From the NCBI GenBank assembly GCA_028285025.1, contig JANQQH010000414.1:1-11229 (forward strand): a stretch of 11,229 nucleotides of DNA, read 5' to 3'. The position numbers were made by a program, and so were the translations under genes. Origin of the DNA: Hyphomicrobiaceae bacterium (GTDB lineage: Bacteria; Pseudomonadota; Alphaproteobacteria; Rhizobiales; HXMU1428-3). The notes under the pieces are model-generated. The model had not been told where the DNA came from, made no database searches, and saw nothing but the letters and a program-made list of their open reading frames with translations. Positions 1 to 8,500 of this stretch are shown piece after piece; within the stretch, counting starts at the first letter, position 1; each line of letters begins with the position of its first letter.

Positions 1-837
1 TTTAAAGATCAACGGGTGCGCAAAGCCCTCAATTATATGTTTAATTTTGAGGATGCCAATCGCAAACTGTTTCATGGTCTTTACACGCGAACACAGAGCT
101 ATTTTGACCGTTCAGCTTTAGCCTCAATAGGGCACAAAGCTGATGACATTGAACAACAGCTTTTGGGAGATGATTTTAAGGCCAAGCATCCCAAACTTTA
201 TGATGGGAGTTATCAATTTCCCAAAAACCGAGCGCGCGGCGGGATTGATCGGCGCAATGTTCGCAAGGCTTTGAGACTGTTTAAGCAAGCTGGCTATTCT
301 CTAAAAGATGGGAAGATGATCGATGAAGCCACAGGCGTCCCGTTTAGCTTTGAAATTATGACTGTCAGCAAGTCTCAGGAGGCTTTGTTACTCAATTATA
401 TTGAAACGCTCAAAGTCATCGGCATCAGCGCCAATGTGCGCCAGGTGGATTCAACCCAATATCAGAAACGCAAGACCAGCTTTGATTTTGATATGTTCCA
501 AAACTTTTGGTCTGGTTCGCTTTCTCCGGGAAATGAGCAATTGTTTCGTTGGAGTTCAAAGCAAGCTGACACGCAAGGATCTTTTAATTTTGCGGGCATT
601 AAAGACCCCCTGGTTGATAAGGCCATAAACGCTTTATTAGCCGCAAAAGACCCGAAAACTTTCGTTTCTTGCGTTAGAAGTTTGGATAGATTGCTGCTTT
701 CCGGGGATTATGTCATTCCTTTATATCATTTAAAGACACAATGGCTTGCACATTGGGCTCATTTGGGCCACCCTGCAACGGGTTCATTTTATGGAACGCA
801 ACTTGATGCGTGGTGGGATAAAGGCCAATCAAATTAA
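1..837 (+). CDS. YejA-like extracellular solute-binding protein (SBP family 5), C-terminal part
   Basis: The reading frame is open from base 1 to the TAA at 835-837, so this is the last 278 residues of a gene that starts left of the window. The GTG at base 16 is an internal valine, not a start. The sequence matches, from memory, the C-terminal lobe of the YejA group of periplasmic oligopeptide-binding proteins (SBP_bac_5): an opening FKDQRVRKALNYMFNFE helix, FHGLYTRTQSYFD, a lobe around ETLKVIGISANVRQVDSTQY, then LSPGNEQ, a GSFNFAGIKDP stretch and a terminal YGTQLDAWWDKG. Family members capture peptides or peptide antibiotics such as microcin C in the periplasm and deliver them to a YejBEF-type ABC importer. 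No permease or ATPase gene follows, so partners must lie upstream or elsewhere. The true ligand cannot be inferred. The signal peptide and N-lobe are outside the window. Confidence 0.9.
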   Translation, partial: FKDQRVRKALNYMFNFEDANRKLFHGLYTRTQSYFDRSALASIGHKADDIEQQLLGDDFKAKHPKLYDGSYQFPKNRARGGIDRRNVRKALRLFKQAGYSLKDGKMIDEATGVPFSFEIMTVSKSQEALLLNYIETLKVIGISANVRQVDSTQYQKRKTSFDFDMFQNFWSGSLSPGNEQLFRWSSKQADTQGSFNFAGIKDPLVDKAINALLAAKDPKTFVSCVRSLDRLLLSGDYVIPLYHLKTQWLAHWAHLGHPATGSFYGTQLDAWWDKGQSN

Positions 838-951
838 TTGAGCCGGTTTTTCTTACCTGAGTGTGAGGCCCTGTTTTTATAAACTGAACGGGGAATGTCG
901 TTTTTAGTTTTGAATGTTTTTTGTTAAGGGATCAATTGAGCAGGCCACTCA
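838..951 (+). other. 114-bp intergenic spacer with a possible weak promoter
   Basis: This gap separates the solute-binding gene from the AMP-binding pair. It is T-rich and holds a TATAAA box at 878-883 that could serve as a -10 element. The hexamer 17 bp upstream (ACCTGA, 855-860) is a poor -35, so the promoter call is weak. The octamer AATTGAGC occurs twice, at 836-843 and 934-941. I see no convincing GC-rich hairpin followed by a U-run, so termination of the upstream gene is unexplained. Confidence 0.25.
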
Positions 952-953
952 AT
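935..953 (+). promoter_or_regulatory. Inverted repeat spanning the start codon of the first AMP-binding gene
   Basis: ATTGAG (935-940) and CTCAAT (948-953) are perfect 6-bp inverted arms around the 7-nt loop CAGGCCA. The likely Shine-Dalgarno core AGG (942-944) lies in the loop, and the A and U of the start codon ATG (952-954) lie in the 3' arm. If the mRNA folds this way, the start codon is partly sequestered. The stem is short and mostly A-U, so its stability is doubtful; a regulatory role is only inferred. Confidence 0.3.
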
Positions 954-2553
954 GAGTAAGACACTTGATCAAATTTTTCTGTCTAGCGCTGAAAGCTGCG
1001 CAGATAAAATCGCGCTTTCGGCTTGCCCGCAAAGTACAGCTCTGGGATCAGGCTTAGACACTTTTGAGTTTAGCTATGCGCAAGGGGCTAGCTATCTTCA
1101 TAAAGCGGCCAACTTTTTTCGCAATTGTGGTTTGAAGGAAGGCGGTGTAGTTTTTGTCCAACTTCCCTATGGTCTGCAAACCCCGCTGTTATTATTATCT
1201 TTATTAAATGCGGGCCTGGTGCCTTGTTTAATACCAACGCATTGGCGTCGCGCAGAATTGGAAAAGGCGTTGCATTCCATCCAGCCGAATGCGGTTTTGG
1301 TGCAGCAAGCCAATTGCGATTACGACCCGTTTAGCACGATGTGTGAAATTGCCGCTGACATCATCAGCGTGCGGTTTATCTTTGGAGTTGGGGAAAATTT
1401 GCCTGATGGGATTACCCCTGTTCCGGGACTGACTGACAGTGTTTTGATTGAAGCGCCTGAAGAGATTGTTTTTCGCCGCACACCAGAACAAGTGGCCTTT
1501 ATTGGCTGGTCAAGTGACAGGCAAGGACAACCTCATCCTGTTGCCTATACGCATTTTCAATTGATGGCCAATAACTATCTCATTAATGAGGCGATAGAAC
1601 TTGACGAGCAGTTATCTGTGCTCAATACCTATAATATCACCAGCCTGCCAGGTTTGGTTGGGGCCTTCATTCCTTGGTTGCTTGAAGGCGGGCACTTGCA
1701 TTTAACTTCAGATTTAAGCCCCCGCTCTCTTGTAAACGGCATCATACAAAATAGCTGTAATCTAGCGGTTCTTCCCCAAGGCATTGCGCCTAAATTAATG
1801 CAGGCTTTAAATGACAGTGAACTGCCAGAAGCGCAATGGCCTCATAAAGCGTTAATTGCCAGTTCACCTGTTAAAGCCACATCAAGCATAGATTTAACAG
1901 GCAAAAGCACTGTTCTTTATAATCTTAATGGGCTTTGTCTTATTCCCAAAACGACAGATGAAGGGCAGAAAGGATTGCTGAAATTAGGCCCACAGCCTGA
2001 TAAAAACGGGCAAAGTTTAACACCGCCCTTTCTTACCAGCCGCCTACAAGGGGCAACACAAAGGGCTGGTGATGAAACTGAGATTATGCAAGGGCGTTTA
2101 GAGGTTGGTGGTACCGCTGTTGGGTTTACCAATTGGCAAAGCAATATGACAAATATGCCCCATAGTAACTTTGATGAGCATTGGGAAAAGACTTATTTAA
2201 CAGTTAGCCTTATCGACCAAGCCATGAGCCTGCTTGAGATCATTCCCAATGAGGACACCATTTATTATGGCAACAGTCAGCTTTACGGCCAAGAACTTGA
2301 CCGTCTTTATCAAGCCTATCCTGGTTTTGTCGATGCAGCAGCCTTTGCTATAGAAGACCCTTTGTTGGGCGAGCGGTTATTTGCAGCCATTATCCCGCAA
2401 CCTGGGGATGCGCTGTCTTTTGACGACTTTAAACAACATCTTTTGGCTCAAAATGTTTCGCCGACAAAAATTCCGGAAAAGTTAGTGACTGTCATGCAAA
2501 TTCCACGCAACCCAGATGGTTTGATAGATCGTCGTGAGATCTTAAGAGCTTAA
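952..2553 (+). CDS. Degenerate AMP-binding (acyl-CoA ligase-like) protein, probable pseudoenzyme
   Basis: A 533-residue protein with the overall layout of class I adenylate-forming enzymes: a large N-domain to about residue 425, then a C-terminal lid recognisable by YGQELDRLYQAYPGFVDAAA, LLGERLFAAIIPQPG and PRNPDGLIDRREIL. Core motifs are lost. The phosphate loop that should read like YTSGTTGxPK is GWSSDRQGQPHP (185-196). The Y-G-x-T/S-E motif is represented by LYNLNGLCLIP. The TGD and GRxxD aspartate/arginine positions are replaced in the stretch KTYLTVSLIDQ to IIPNED. The C-terminal catalytic lysine position is Leu524. The frame is uninterrupted and of normal family length, so it looks like a maintained pseudoenzyme, not a decaying pseudogene. 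The ATG at 952 is the only sensible start, since an in-frame TGA lies at 937-939 and an AGG lies 7 nt upstream of the ATG. It is followed after 11 bp by an intact family member, suggesting an operon and perhaps a protein partnership. Substrate and function are unknown. Confidence 0.82.
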   Translation: MSKTLDQIFLSSAESCADKIALSACPQSTALGSGLDTFEFSYAQGASYLHKAANFFRNCGLKEGGVVFVQLPYGLQTPLLLLSLLNAGLVPCLIPTHWRRAELEKALHSIQPNAVLVQQANCDYDPFSTMCEIAADIISVRFIFGVGENLPDGITPVPGLTDSVLIEAPEEIVFRRTPEQVAFIGWSSDRQGQPHPVAYTHFQLMANNYLINEAIELDEQLSVLNTYNITSLPGLVGAFIPWLLEGGHLHLTSDLSPRSLVNGIIQNSCNLAVLPQGIAPKLMQALNDSELPEAQWPHKALIASSPVKATSSIDLTGKSTVLYNLNGLCLIPKTTDEGQKGLLKLGPQPDKNGQSLTPPFLTSRLQGATQRAGDETEIMQGRLEVGGTAVGFTNWQSNMTNMPHSNFDEHWEKTYLTVSLIDQAMSLLEIIPNEDTIYYGNSQLYGQELDRLYQAYPGFVDAAAFAIEDPLLGERLFAAIIPQPGDALSFDDFKQHLLAQNVSPTKIPEKLVTVMQIPRNPDGLIDRREILRA

Positions 2554-2564
2554 ATGGATGAGCT

Positions 2565-4112
2565 GTGCGTAATTTAGAGGCGTTTAATTTAAGTTGGTAT
2601 GCGATTGGAAAGCAAGCAGAGCGATTTCGGGATCATTTGGCTCTGGAAATTATCGGCCCGCCTCTGCCCAATCTTACTAAAACAAATTGGTGTTATAAAG
2701 AGCTGGATCTTGCCATTCGCGCTATCGCCTGTGGCCTAATTAATAAAGGGCTTGAAAAAGGTGATTTCGTTTTATTACGCCTTAACAGTGATGTTAGTTT
2801 CGCTTTGAGTTTTTTTGGCGCTATTGCGGCTGGGTTGGTGCCTGTGCCGCTTTCCCCTCATTTAACGAGCCATGAGATTGATTTTTTTGTGCAAGATACA
2901 GGCGCTAAATGGTTGATCGGCGCTCCTAATTTATCGGTTTGTAAACAAGCTGATTGCACGCTCATCCCCTTAGATGAAATTATCGATTTTGTGCATGAAT
3001 GTGAGCCGATGGCTTATGCGCAAACCAAAGCTGAAACTCCTGCTTTTTTACTCTACACCAGCGGTACGACCAGCCATCCGAAAGGGGTGTTGCATGCCCA
3101 GCGTGTTATTCTTGGGCGCATTCCTATGCGTGAAGGGTGGCATAATATAGGGGTAACAGATCGGGTGTTGCATGCTGGTGATTTTAATTGGAGCTATACT
3201 CTTGGCGTTGGCTTGATGGACCCTTGGGCAATGGGCGGAACGGCCCTTATCTATCATGGAGAGAAAAGCCCTGCCCTTTGGCCTGAACTGATTGAAAGTC
3301 AAAACGTCACTGTCTTTGCAGCCGTGCCGGGTGTGTACCGCCAGATTTTAAAATATGGACATGCAAACAAACAACAATTTGTGACACTTAGACATGGTTT
3401 GAGTGCTGGGGAAGCGTTACCAGAGGTCTTGCATGAGCAATGGCAACAAAAAACCGGTGCCAAGCTTTATGAAGCTATGGGGCAAAGTGAGATCTCTACC
3501 TATGTTTCGACCGCGCCTGGCCTTGATGTGCCAGCAGGGGCAAAGGGACGCATCCAAAGGGGGCGCAAAATCATCATTTTACCAAATGAAGAGGCATCAG
3601 AGCAAACAAACCCGATGGCTTGCAAACCAAATGAACAAGGTTTGATCGCAATACACAGATCTGATCCAGGGCTAATGTTGGGGTATTGGGACCAAAAGAA
3701 GGGTTCCCCATCTTCTTATGAGGGTGAGTGGTTTTTAACTGGCGATTTGGGTAGCATTGATCGCGATCACAATCTAACCCATTATGGCCGCGTTGATGAG
3801 ATTATGAATGCTTCTGGTTATCGTGTCAGCCCTTTAGAGGTTGAAAATGCTTTGTTAGAAAATAGCCATGTGTTGGAAGCAGGGGTGTTTGAAAACCAAA
3901 TCAGGCCGGATTTGTCGATTATCGAGGCTGTTTTGGTTTTAAAGCCGTCCCAACTTACAGAAAATGAGGTGATAGAACAGTTAACTGCACAACTTCAGAA
4001 AAAATTGGCCCCTTACAAACATCCCAAAAGGTATCACGTTGTTGCTAGCTTGCCGCGCAATAAAACGGGCAAAGTTATGCGACAACAACTGCATAATTAT
4101 ATTGAAACCTGA
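2565..4112 (+). CDS. AMP-dependent acyl-CoA synthetase/ligase (medium-chain acyl or benzoate-CoA ligase type)
   Basis: A 515-residue enzyme that should activate a carboxylic acid with ATP to an acyl-adenylate and then transfer it to CoA in the cytoplasm. All class I adenylate-forming motifs are present: YTSGTTSHPKG (164-174) as phosphate loop, YEAMGQSE (302-309) as the aromatic/Glu motif, TGD (392-394) binding ribose hydroxyls, GRVDEIMNASGYRVSP as hinge and A8 loop, and LPRNKTGK with catalytic Lys503. The segment GDFNWSYTLGVGLMDPW resembles the substrate-pocket region of benzoate-CoA and medium-chain acyl-CoA ligases, so an aromatic or short to medium acyl substrate is a reasonable guess but not proven. 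The start is a GTG: an in-frame TGA at 2559-2561 rules out anything earlier, and the two nearby ATGs (2554, 2558) are in other frames. GGATGA upstream is a modest ribosome-binding site. The 11-bp gap to the preceding degenerate paralogue points to co-transcription and translational coupling. Confidence 0.92.
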   Translation: MRNLEAFNLSWYAIGKQAERFRDHLALEIIGPPLPNLTKTNWCYKELDLAIRAIACGLINKGLEKGDFVLLRLNSDVSFALSFFGAIAAGLVPVPLSPHLTSHEIDFFVQDTGAKWLIGAPNLSVCKQADCTLIPLDEIIDFVHECEPMAYAQTKAETPAFLLYTSGTTSHPKGVLHAQRVILGRIPMREGWHNIGVTDRVLHAGDFNWSYTLGVGLMDPWAMGGTALIYHGEKSPALWPELIESQNVTVFAAVPGVYRQILKYGHANKQQFVTLRHGLSAGEALPEVLHEQWQQKTGAKLYEAMGQSEISTYVSTAPGLDVPAGAKGRIQRGRKIIILPNEEASEQTNPMACKPNEQGLIAIHRSDPGLMLGYWDQKKGSPSSYEGEWFLTGDLGSIDRDHNLTHYGRVDEIMNASGYRVSPLEVENALLENSHVLEAGVFENQIRPDLSIIEAVLVLKPSQLTENEVIEQLTAQLQKKLAPYKHPKRYHVVASLPRNKTGKVMRQQLHNYIET

Positions 4113-4211
4113 TTAAATTGATCAAAATTTCCTATTTTTTAAAAAAATTCATATCAGTTATTATTTATTTGGTAGCCTGATTCTTGACGATAAGAAGACC
4201 GGTCAAATTCT
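4113..4211 (+). other. AT-rich 99-bp spacer upstream of the PleD-like gene
   Basis: This gap is strongly A/T-rich and contains a T6-A7 tract near 4135-4147, the palindrome TTGATCAA (4118-4125), and near its end TTGAC (4184-4188) with inverted partner GTCAA (4202-4206) around a loop that includes the 8-bp palindrome GACCGGTC (4197-4204). TTGACG at 4184 looks like a -35, but a matching -10 would fall on the start codon, so it is not a convincing promoter. The purine stretch AAGAAG (4192-4197) is 14 nt from the ATG, far for a Shine-Dalgarno site. The promoter of the downstream gene is probably here but I cannot place it. Confidence 0.3.
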
Positions 4212-5585
4212 ATGACAGAAAAAACAGACATTTTACTCGTTAGCTTTGAGCAAACAGCTCAAGATAAACTGATTACAGCCCTCAATAAGGCCGGTTTAAA
4301 TGTGCAAACGTGCCAATTTAAAACCTTGGCACAAACTTTGTCACAACAGGTTAATTTTGATATTTTGGTTTTTAATATTGCCAAACTGAAAACGCAAGAA
4401 CAGTTGGCTACCTGTTTAACGTTGGCGCAAAAGATTAGACTTAATGAGGCGACTAAAAACATCAGGCTGTTATGCATCGGCATTGATAAAGCTTTAATGC
4501 AAGATCAACAAAGCCATGACTTTGACGATCTTATTTTCGGTGATATTTGCATTCCCTCTATACTCTCACGGGTGAAGGCGCAAATTCGCTTAAACACCAT
4601 GCAGTCAGAACTTAACAGGCGGCTGTTTATAGCTGAAAAATATCAATGTGAAGCGTTGATCAACAATCAACTTACTCAACCTGTGAAAGAGGCTTCTATT
4701 TTGGTTACAGGGCGTCCAAACGGATATTCTGTTATTGAAGAAACTTTGTCGGCTAATTGTACATTAATTGGCACGCTTTCTCTGGAGACTGCGAAAGATT
4801 ATTTGGCCCGCCAAGCCTTTGACATGATAATTATCAATGGCGGGCGCATGCCAACGCGTTTTATGCCCTTTGTTGAACAGCTTAAGCAAAACCCGCAATT
4901 GTTCACTTTGCCGGTTTTGTTGGTGGCCTATCCTTCTAAATTAACCGATAGTCATATTGCTTATGAAGCGGGCATTACTGATATCATTGAGGCGCCGGTT
5001 AATCGCAATGAATTGTTACTGCGCACAACAAGCTTAATTAAAGAATGGCGATTTCGTTCAGCCATGGCCCAGTCCTATTTAAGTGCCAGGCACATTCCCA
5101 CCAATGATGCTTTAACCGGGCTTTACACGTACAGCTTTTATCGCGAGCATTTAGATGAAATTATTAAGGACCATAGCTTAACACATCGAACTTTTACCCT
5201 GATCACCATTTCAATAGAAAATTTACCGCATATCAATTCGCAGTATGGCTTTATGACGGGCGATCAAGTGTTAAGTCAGGTCTCAGAAATTTTAATGACG
5301 ATGATCCGGGGCGAAGATTTGGCCGCGCGTATATCTGGACGCAAATTTGTTCTAACTCTGCCAGATACAACAGCTGAGCATGCGAACAAAGTTTTAAAAC
5401 GTATTGAAGCGATTTTAAAACAAACCAAATTTATGGGCATAACGGGAGGCCACTCCATTACTGTTGATTTGGCCGCCCATGTGTTGGAATCAAATGGTGA
5501 AACTACATCAGATGACTTGGTCAAGCTTCAGACCTTGCCGTTGAAACAACCAACAAATGCGCAAAATGTGAAACGCACAGCTTAA
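4212..5585 (+). CDS. PleD/PopA-like REC-REC-GGDEF protein with dead cyclase site and intact I-site
   Basis: A 457-residue protein with the PleD domain order: receiver-like domain 1 (about 5-125), receiver-like domain 2 (about 157-280) and a GGDEF domain (about 293-440). Receiver 1 has SF instead of the acidic pair (residues 11-12) and Asn55 where the phosphoacceptor Asp should be. Receiver 2 has Asn209 at that position and Ala for the conserved Lys in DIIEAPV, so neither should be phosphorylated normally. The GGDEF domain keeps DALTGL (299-304) and HIN...GD, but the metal-binding Asp of the DxD/DhF region is Ser, and GGEEF is replaced by SGRKF (375-379). Diguanylate cyclase activity is therefore very unlikely. 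The inhibitory c-di-GMP site RxxD is retained as RGED (366-369), five residues before SGRKF exactly as in PleD. The usual C-terminal ALYxAKxxGRN helix is absent. By analogy with Caulobacter PopA, a degenerate PleD paralogue that binds c-di-GMP to steer CtrA proteolysis, I infer a cytoplasmic c-di-GMP effector or scaffold. Direct orthology to PopA is not shown. Confidence 0.85.
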   Translation: MTEKTDILLVSFEQTAQDKLITALNKAGLNVQTCQFKTLAQTLSQQVNFDILVFNIAKLKTQEQLATCLTLAQKIRLNEATKNIRLLCIGIDKALMQDQQSHDFDDLIFGDICIPSILSRVKAQIRLNTMQSELNRRLFIAEKYQCEALINNQLTQPVKEASILVTGRPNGYSVIEETLSANCTLIGTLSLETAKDYLARQAFDMIIINGGRMPTRFMPFVEQLKQNPQLFTLPVLLVAYPSKLTDSHIAYEAGITDIIEAPVNRNELLLRTTSLIKEWRFRSAMAQSYLSARHIPTNDALTGLYTYSFYREHLDEIIKDHSLTHRTFTLITISIENLPHINSQYGFMTGDQVLSQVSEILMTMIRGEDLAARISGRKFVLTLPDTTAEHANKVLKRIEAILKQTKFMGITGGHSITVDLAAHVLESNGETTSDDLVKLQTLPLKQPTNAQNVKRTA

Positions 5586-5593
5586 GTTTTAAG
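5581..5593. other. Convergent stop-codon palindrome between the PleD-like gene and mfd
   Basis: The two converging genes end 3 bp apart. CTTAA (5581-5585) and TTAAG (5589-5593) form a 5-bp inverted repeat around GTT, and each arm carries one gene's TAA stop. No GC-rich stem or U-run follows on either strand, so no intrinsic terminator is evident and the transcripts probably overlap at their 3' ends. Confidence 0.5.
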
Positions 5594-8500
5594 GGCTGAC
5601 AGGTTGTTGTTCGGCTATTTTTTTCAATTGTGTGATCAGCTGGGTTACACCTTCTAAGCGCTCTTTAGAATCTTGCCACTTGGCTTTGTAAACAAGCTTG
5701 TGATTGGCTTGCAATTTCACTTGGTTTCCATGCACGCCGACAAACTCAATGAGCCCTTCAAGGTTTGCAAACTTATCTTGGTAAAACCCAATTTGTGCGC
5801 CTTTTGGTCCGGCTTCAATGCTGGCAACGCTGGCTTGGCGGCACAGGCCTTTAATATGCATGATTTCAAGTAAATGGCGCACTTCTTCTGGCAATGCCCC
5901 AAAGCGGTCATGCAATTCAGCGCTGAATTCATCAATCTCAGCTCTCGTTTCCAAACCTGAGGCACGCCGGTACAAGCTCAGCCTTAACTGTAAATCATTG
6001 ACATAACTTTCAGGGATAAGCACAGATGTGCCCAATTGGATATTCGGTGTCCATTCCGCTTCAACAGCACTACCACTCTCTTTCAATTCAGCAATGGCGT
6101 CTTCCAACATGGATTGATAAAGCTCATAACCAATTTCGCGAATATGGCCTGATTGTTCTTGGCCGACCAAATTGCCTGCCCCGCGCAAGTCGAGATCATG
6201 GGCTGCTAAGGTGAACCCTGCACCTAAACTATCTAGGCTGGCCAGCACTTTAAGGCGTTTTTGGGCGGCTGGTGTCAGCTTTTTGTTTACAGGGGTGGTA
6301 AAGTAGGCATAGGCGCGGGTTTTAGAGCGCCCAACGCGGCCTCTTAATTGATAAAGTTGGGCCAGGCCAAATTTGTCAGCTCTATAAATCACCATGGTGT
6401 TGGCGGTTGGGATATCAAGCCCGGATTCAATGATTGTGGTGGAGAGCAAGCAATCATATTGCCGGTCATAAAAGGCATTCATAACATCTTCAAGTTGGCT
6501 GGTGGGCATCTGTCCGTGGGCTCTTACAACTTTAAGCTCAGGTACATGTTCTTTTAACAAGGCCTCTGCCTCATCTAAATCGCGGACGCGTGGGCAGACA
6601 AAAAAGCTTTGACCGCCGCGAAAGCGCTCGCGGAGCAAAGCGTTACGAATGACCACCGGGTCAAAGGGGCTGACGTAAGAGCGCACGGCCAACCGGTCAA
6701 CCGGCGGGGTGGTGATGAGGGACAAGTCCCGCACCCCGGTTAAAGACATTTGCAAAGTGCGCGGAATAGGTGTGGCGGACAGGGTGAGCACATGTACGCT
6801 GTCTTTTAACTCTTTTAGACGCTCTTTATGCTGCACGCCGAAATGTTGTTCTTCGTCGATGATCAAAAGCCCAAGGTCAGCAAATTGAATGCTTTTGCCT
6901 AATAGAGCATGCGTGCCAATAACAATGTCAACTGTGCCATTGGCAAGGCCTTCTTTTAAGGTTGCAATATCTTTGGGGGCAACCAAGCGTGAGGCGTGAC
7001 CAATTCTAACTGGCAAGCCTTCAAAGCGATCCTTAAAGCCTTGATAGTGCTGGCGAGCCAGTAAGGTTGTGGGGGCAACCACAGCGACCTGCACCCCATT
7101 CATGGCAGCAACGAAACCGGCCCTTAACGCCACTTCTGTTTTGCCAAAGCCCACATCGCCGCACACCAGCCGGTCCATTGGTTTGCCTGCCCCCAAATCG
7201 TCTCTGACTGCGTCAATGGTTGTTAGCTGGTCTTCAGTCTCTTCAAAAGGAAAACTTGCGGCAAACTCATCCCATTGCTCGCTCGTTACTTCTAGGGAAG
7301 GGGCTGTGCGCAGTGCGCGTTTGGCGGCAATCTCTATGAGCTTTTCAGCGATATCGAGTAGTTTTTTCTTTATTTTAGCTTTGCGGTTTTGCCAAGATGT
7401 GCCACCGAGCCTGTCTAGTTCTGTGTGGCTGTCTTGGGAGCCGTAGCGCGATAAAAGCTCTATGTTTTCAACCGGTAAGAATAGTTTGTCGCCTTTGTGA
7501 TAGTGCAGCTCTAAACAATCGTGCGGGGCGCCTGCGGCGGTCATGGTTTTCAGGCCTTCAAAACGGCCAATGCCGTGTTCTTGGTGGACGATAAAGTCTC
7601 CAATGGAAAGGCTGGAGGCTTCCTTGAGCACTTGGGCATCTGATTTACGGGCCTTTTTCCGGCGGATCAAGCGATCGCCGAGAATGTCTTGCTCGCCAAT
7701 GATCAAATAATCATCCGCCTCAAAGCCTTGTTCTAGCCCCAACACCACAAATGCAACAACGCTGGCGTTTAGCGACAGAACATCTTGCCATTGATCGCAG
7801 GCTTGAAACGTTTCAAGCCCGGCTTCTTTTAGCAAATTCATCAACCGTTCGCGCGAGCCATTGCTCCAGGCGGCAACGACAACCTGCTTGCCCTTGCTTT
7901 GTGCTGTTTTGATTTTTTTGACCACTGCATGAAACAGGTTTTCCCGGTCATCACGGCGCTCAACAATAAATTGCAAACCTGCTTTGCCGTTAAAAGACAG
8001 AACATGATCATAAGCACCGCCTTCATCTAGATCTGCTGCACTCATAATGAGGGAGGGCCTGCCAGCTAACAAGTCAAGCCACTGGTCTTTGTTGAAAAAC
8101 AAATCAGACTTTGGAACCGGATGATAAGGCGGGGCTCCAAAATGGGCTTGTTCTAAGGCTTGCACACGGGCTTCAAAATGCTCGTCGATTTGCTCAAATT
8201 GCGCCTCGATGGCTTGGTCGATTTCAAGTTCACGGCTGATGACAGGTTCAGGCACGTAGTCAAATAGGGTTTCCAACCCTTGATGGAAGAAGGACAACCA
8301 ATGTTCCATGCCTTGAAAGCTGGTGCCTTCGCTGACCGCTTCATAGAGCGCATCATGGCCCTGAGGGGCGCCGAAATGTTCCAGATAAGATTTGCGAAAC
8401 CGCGCGCGGGCCTCGTCACTAAAATCAACCTCACTGACAGGCAATAAGGTCACGCGGTTTAGCTTTTTCATTGTGCGCTGGCTAGCGGGGTCAAATTGGC

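Noticed and set aside
845..878. Hairpin plus T-run after the solute-binding gene as a terminator
   Set aside because: CCT/AGG arms of only 3 bp precede the T-run; too weak to call.
2554..2564. ATG codons at 2554 and 2558 as possible starts of the acyl-CoA ligase gene
   Set aside because: Neither is in the frame of the ligase: the 2554 frame meets TAG at 2575-2577, and the ligase frame itself has TGA at 2559-2561, leaving GTG at 2565 as the start.
4130..4148. T6-A7 tract after the ligase gene as an intrinsic terminator
   Set aside because: It is self-complementary but has no loop and no GC-rich stem, so it does not look like a rho-independent terminator.
4212..5585. Calling this gene pleD, an active diguanylate cyclase
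   Set aside because: The GGEEF motif is SGRKF, the metal-binding Asp is missing and the phosphoacceptor Asp residues are Asn, so PleD activity is not supported despite the shared architecture.
7069..7446. 125-residue open frame on the plus strand inside mfd
   Set aside because: It is opposite the Walker A region of mfd and has a low-complexity Ser/Thr/Ala/Pro-rich composition, typical of an antisense shadow.
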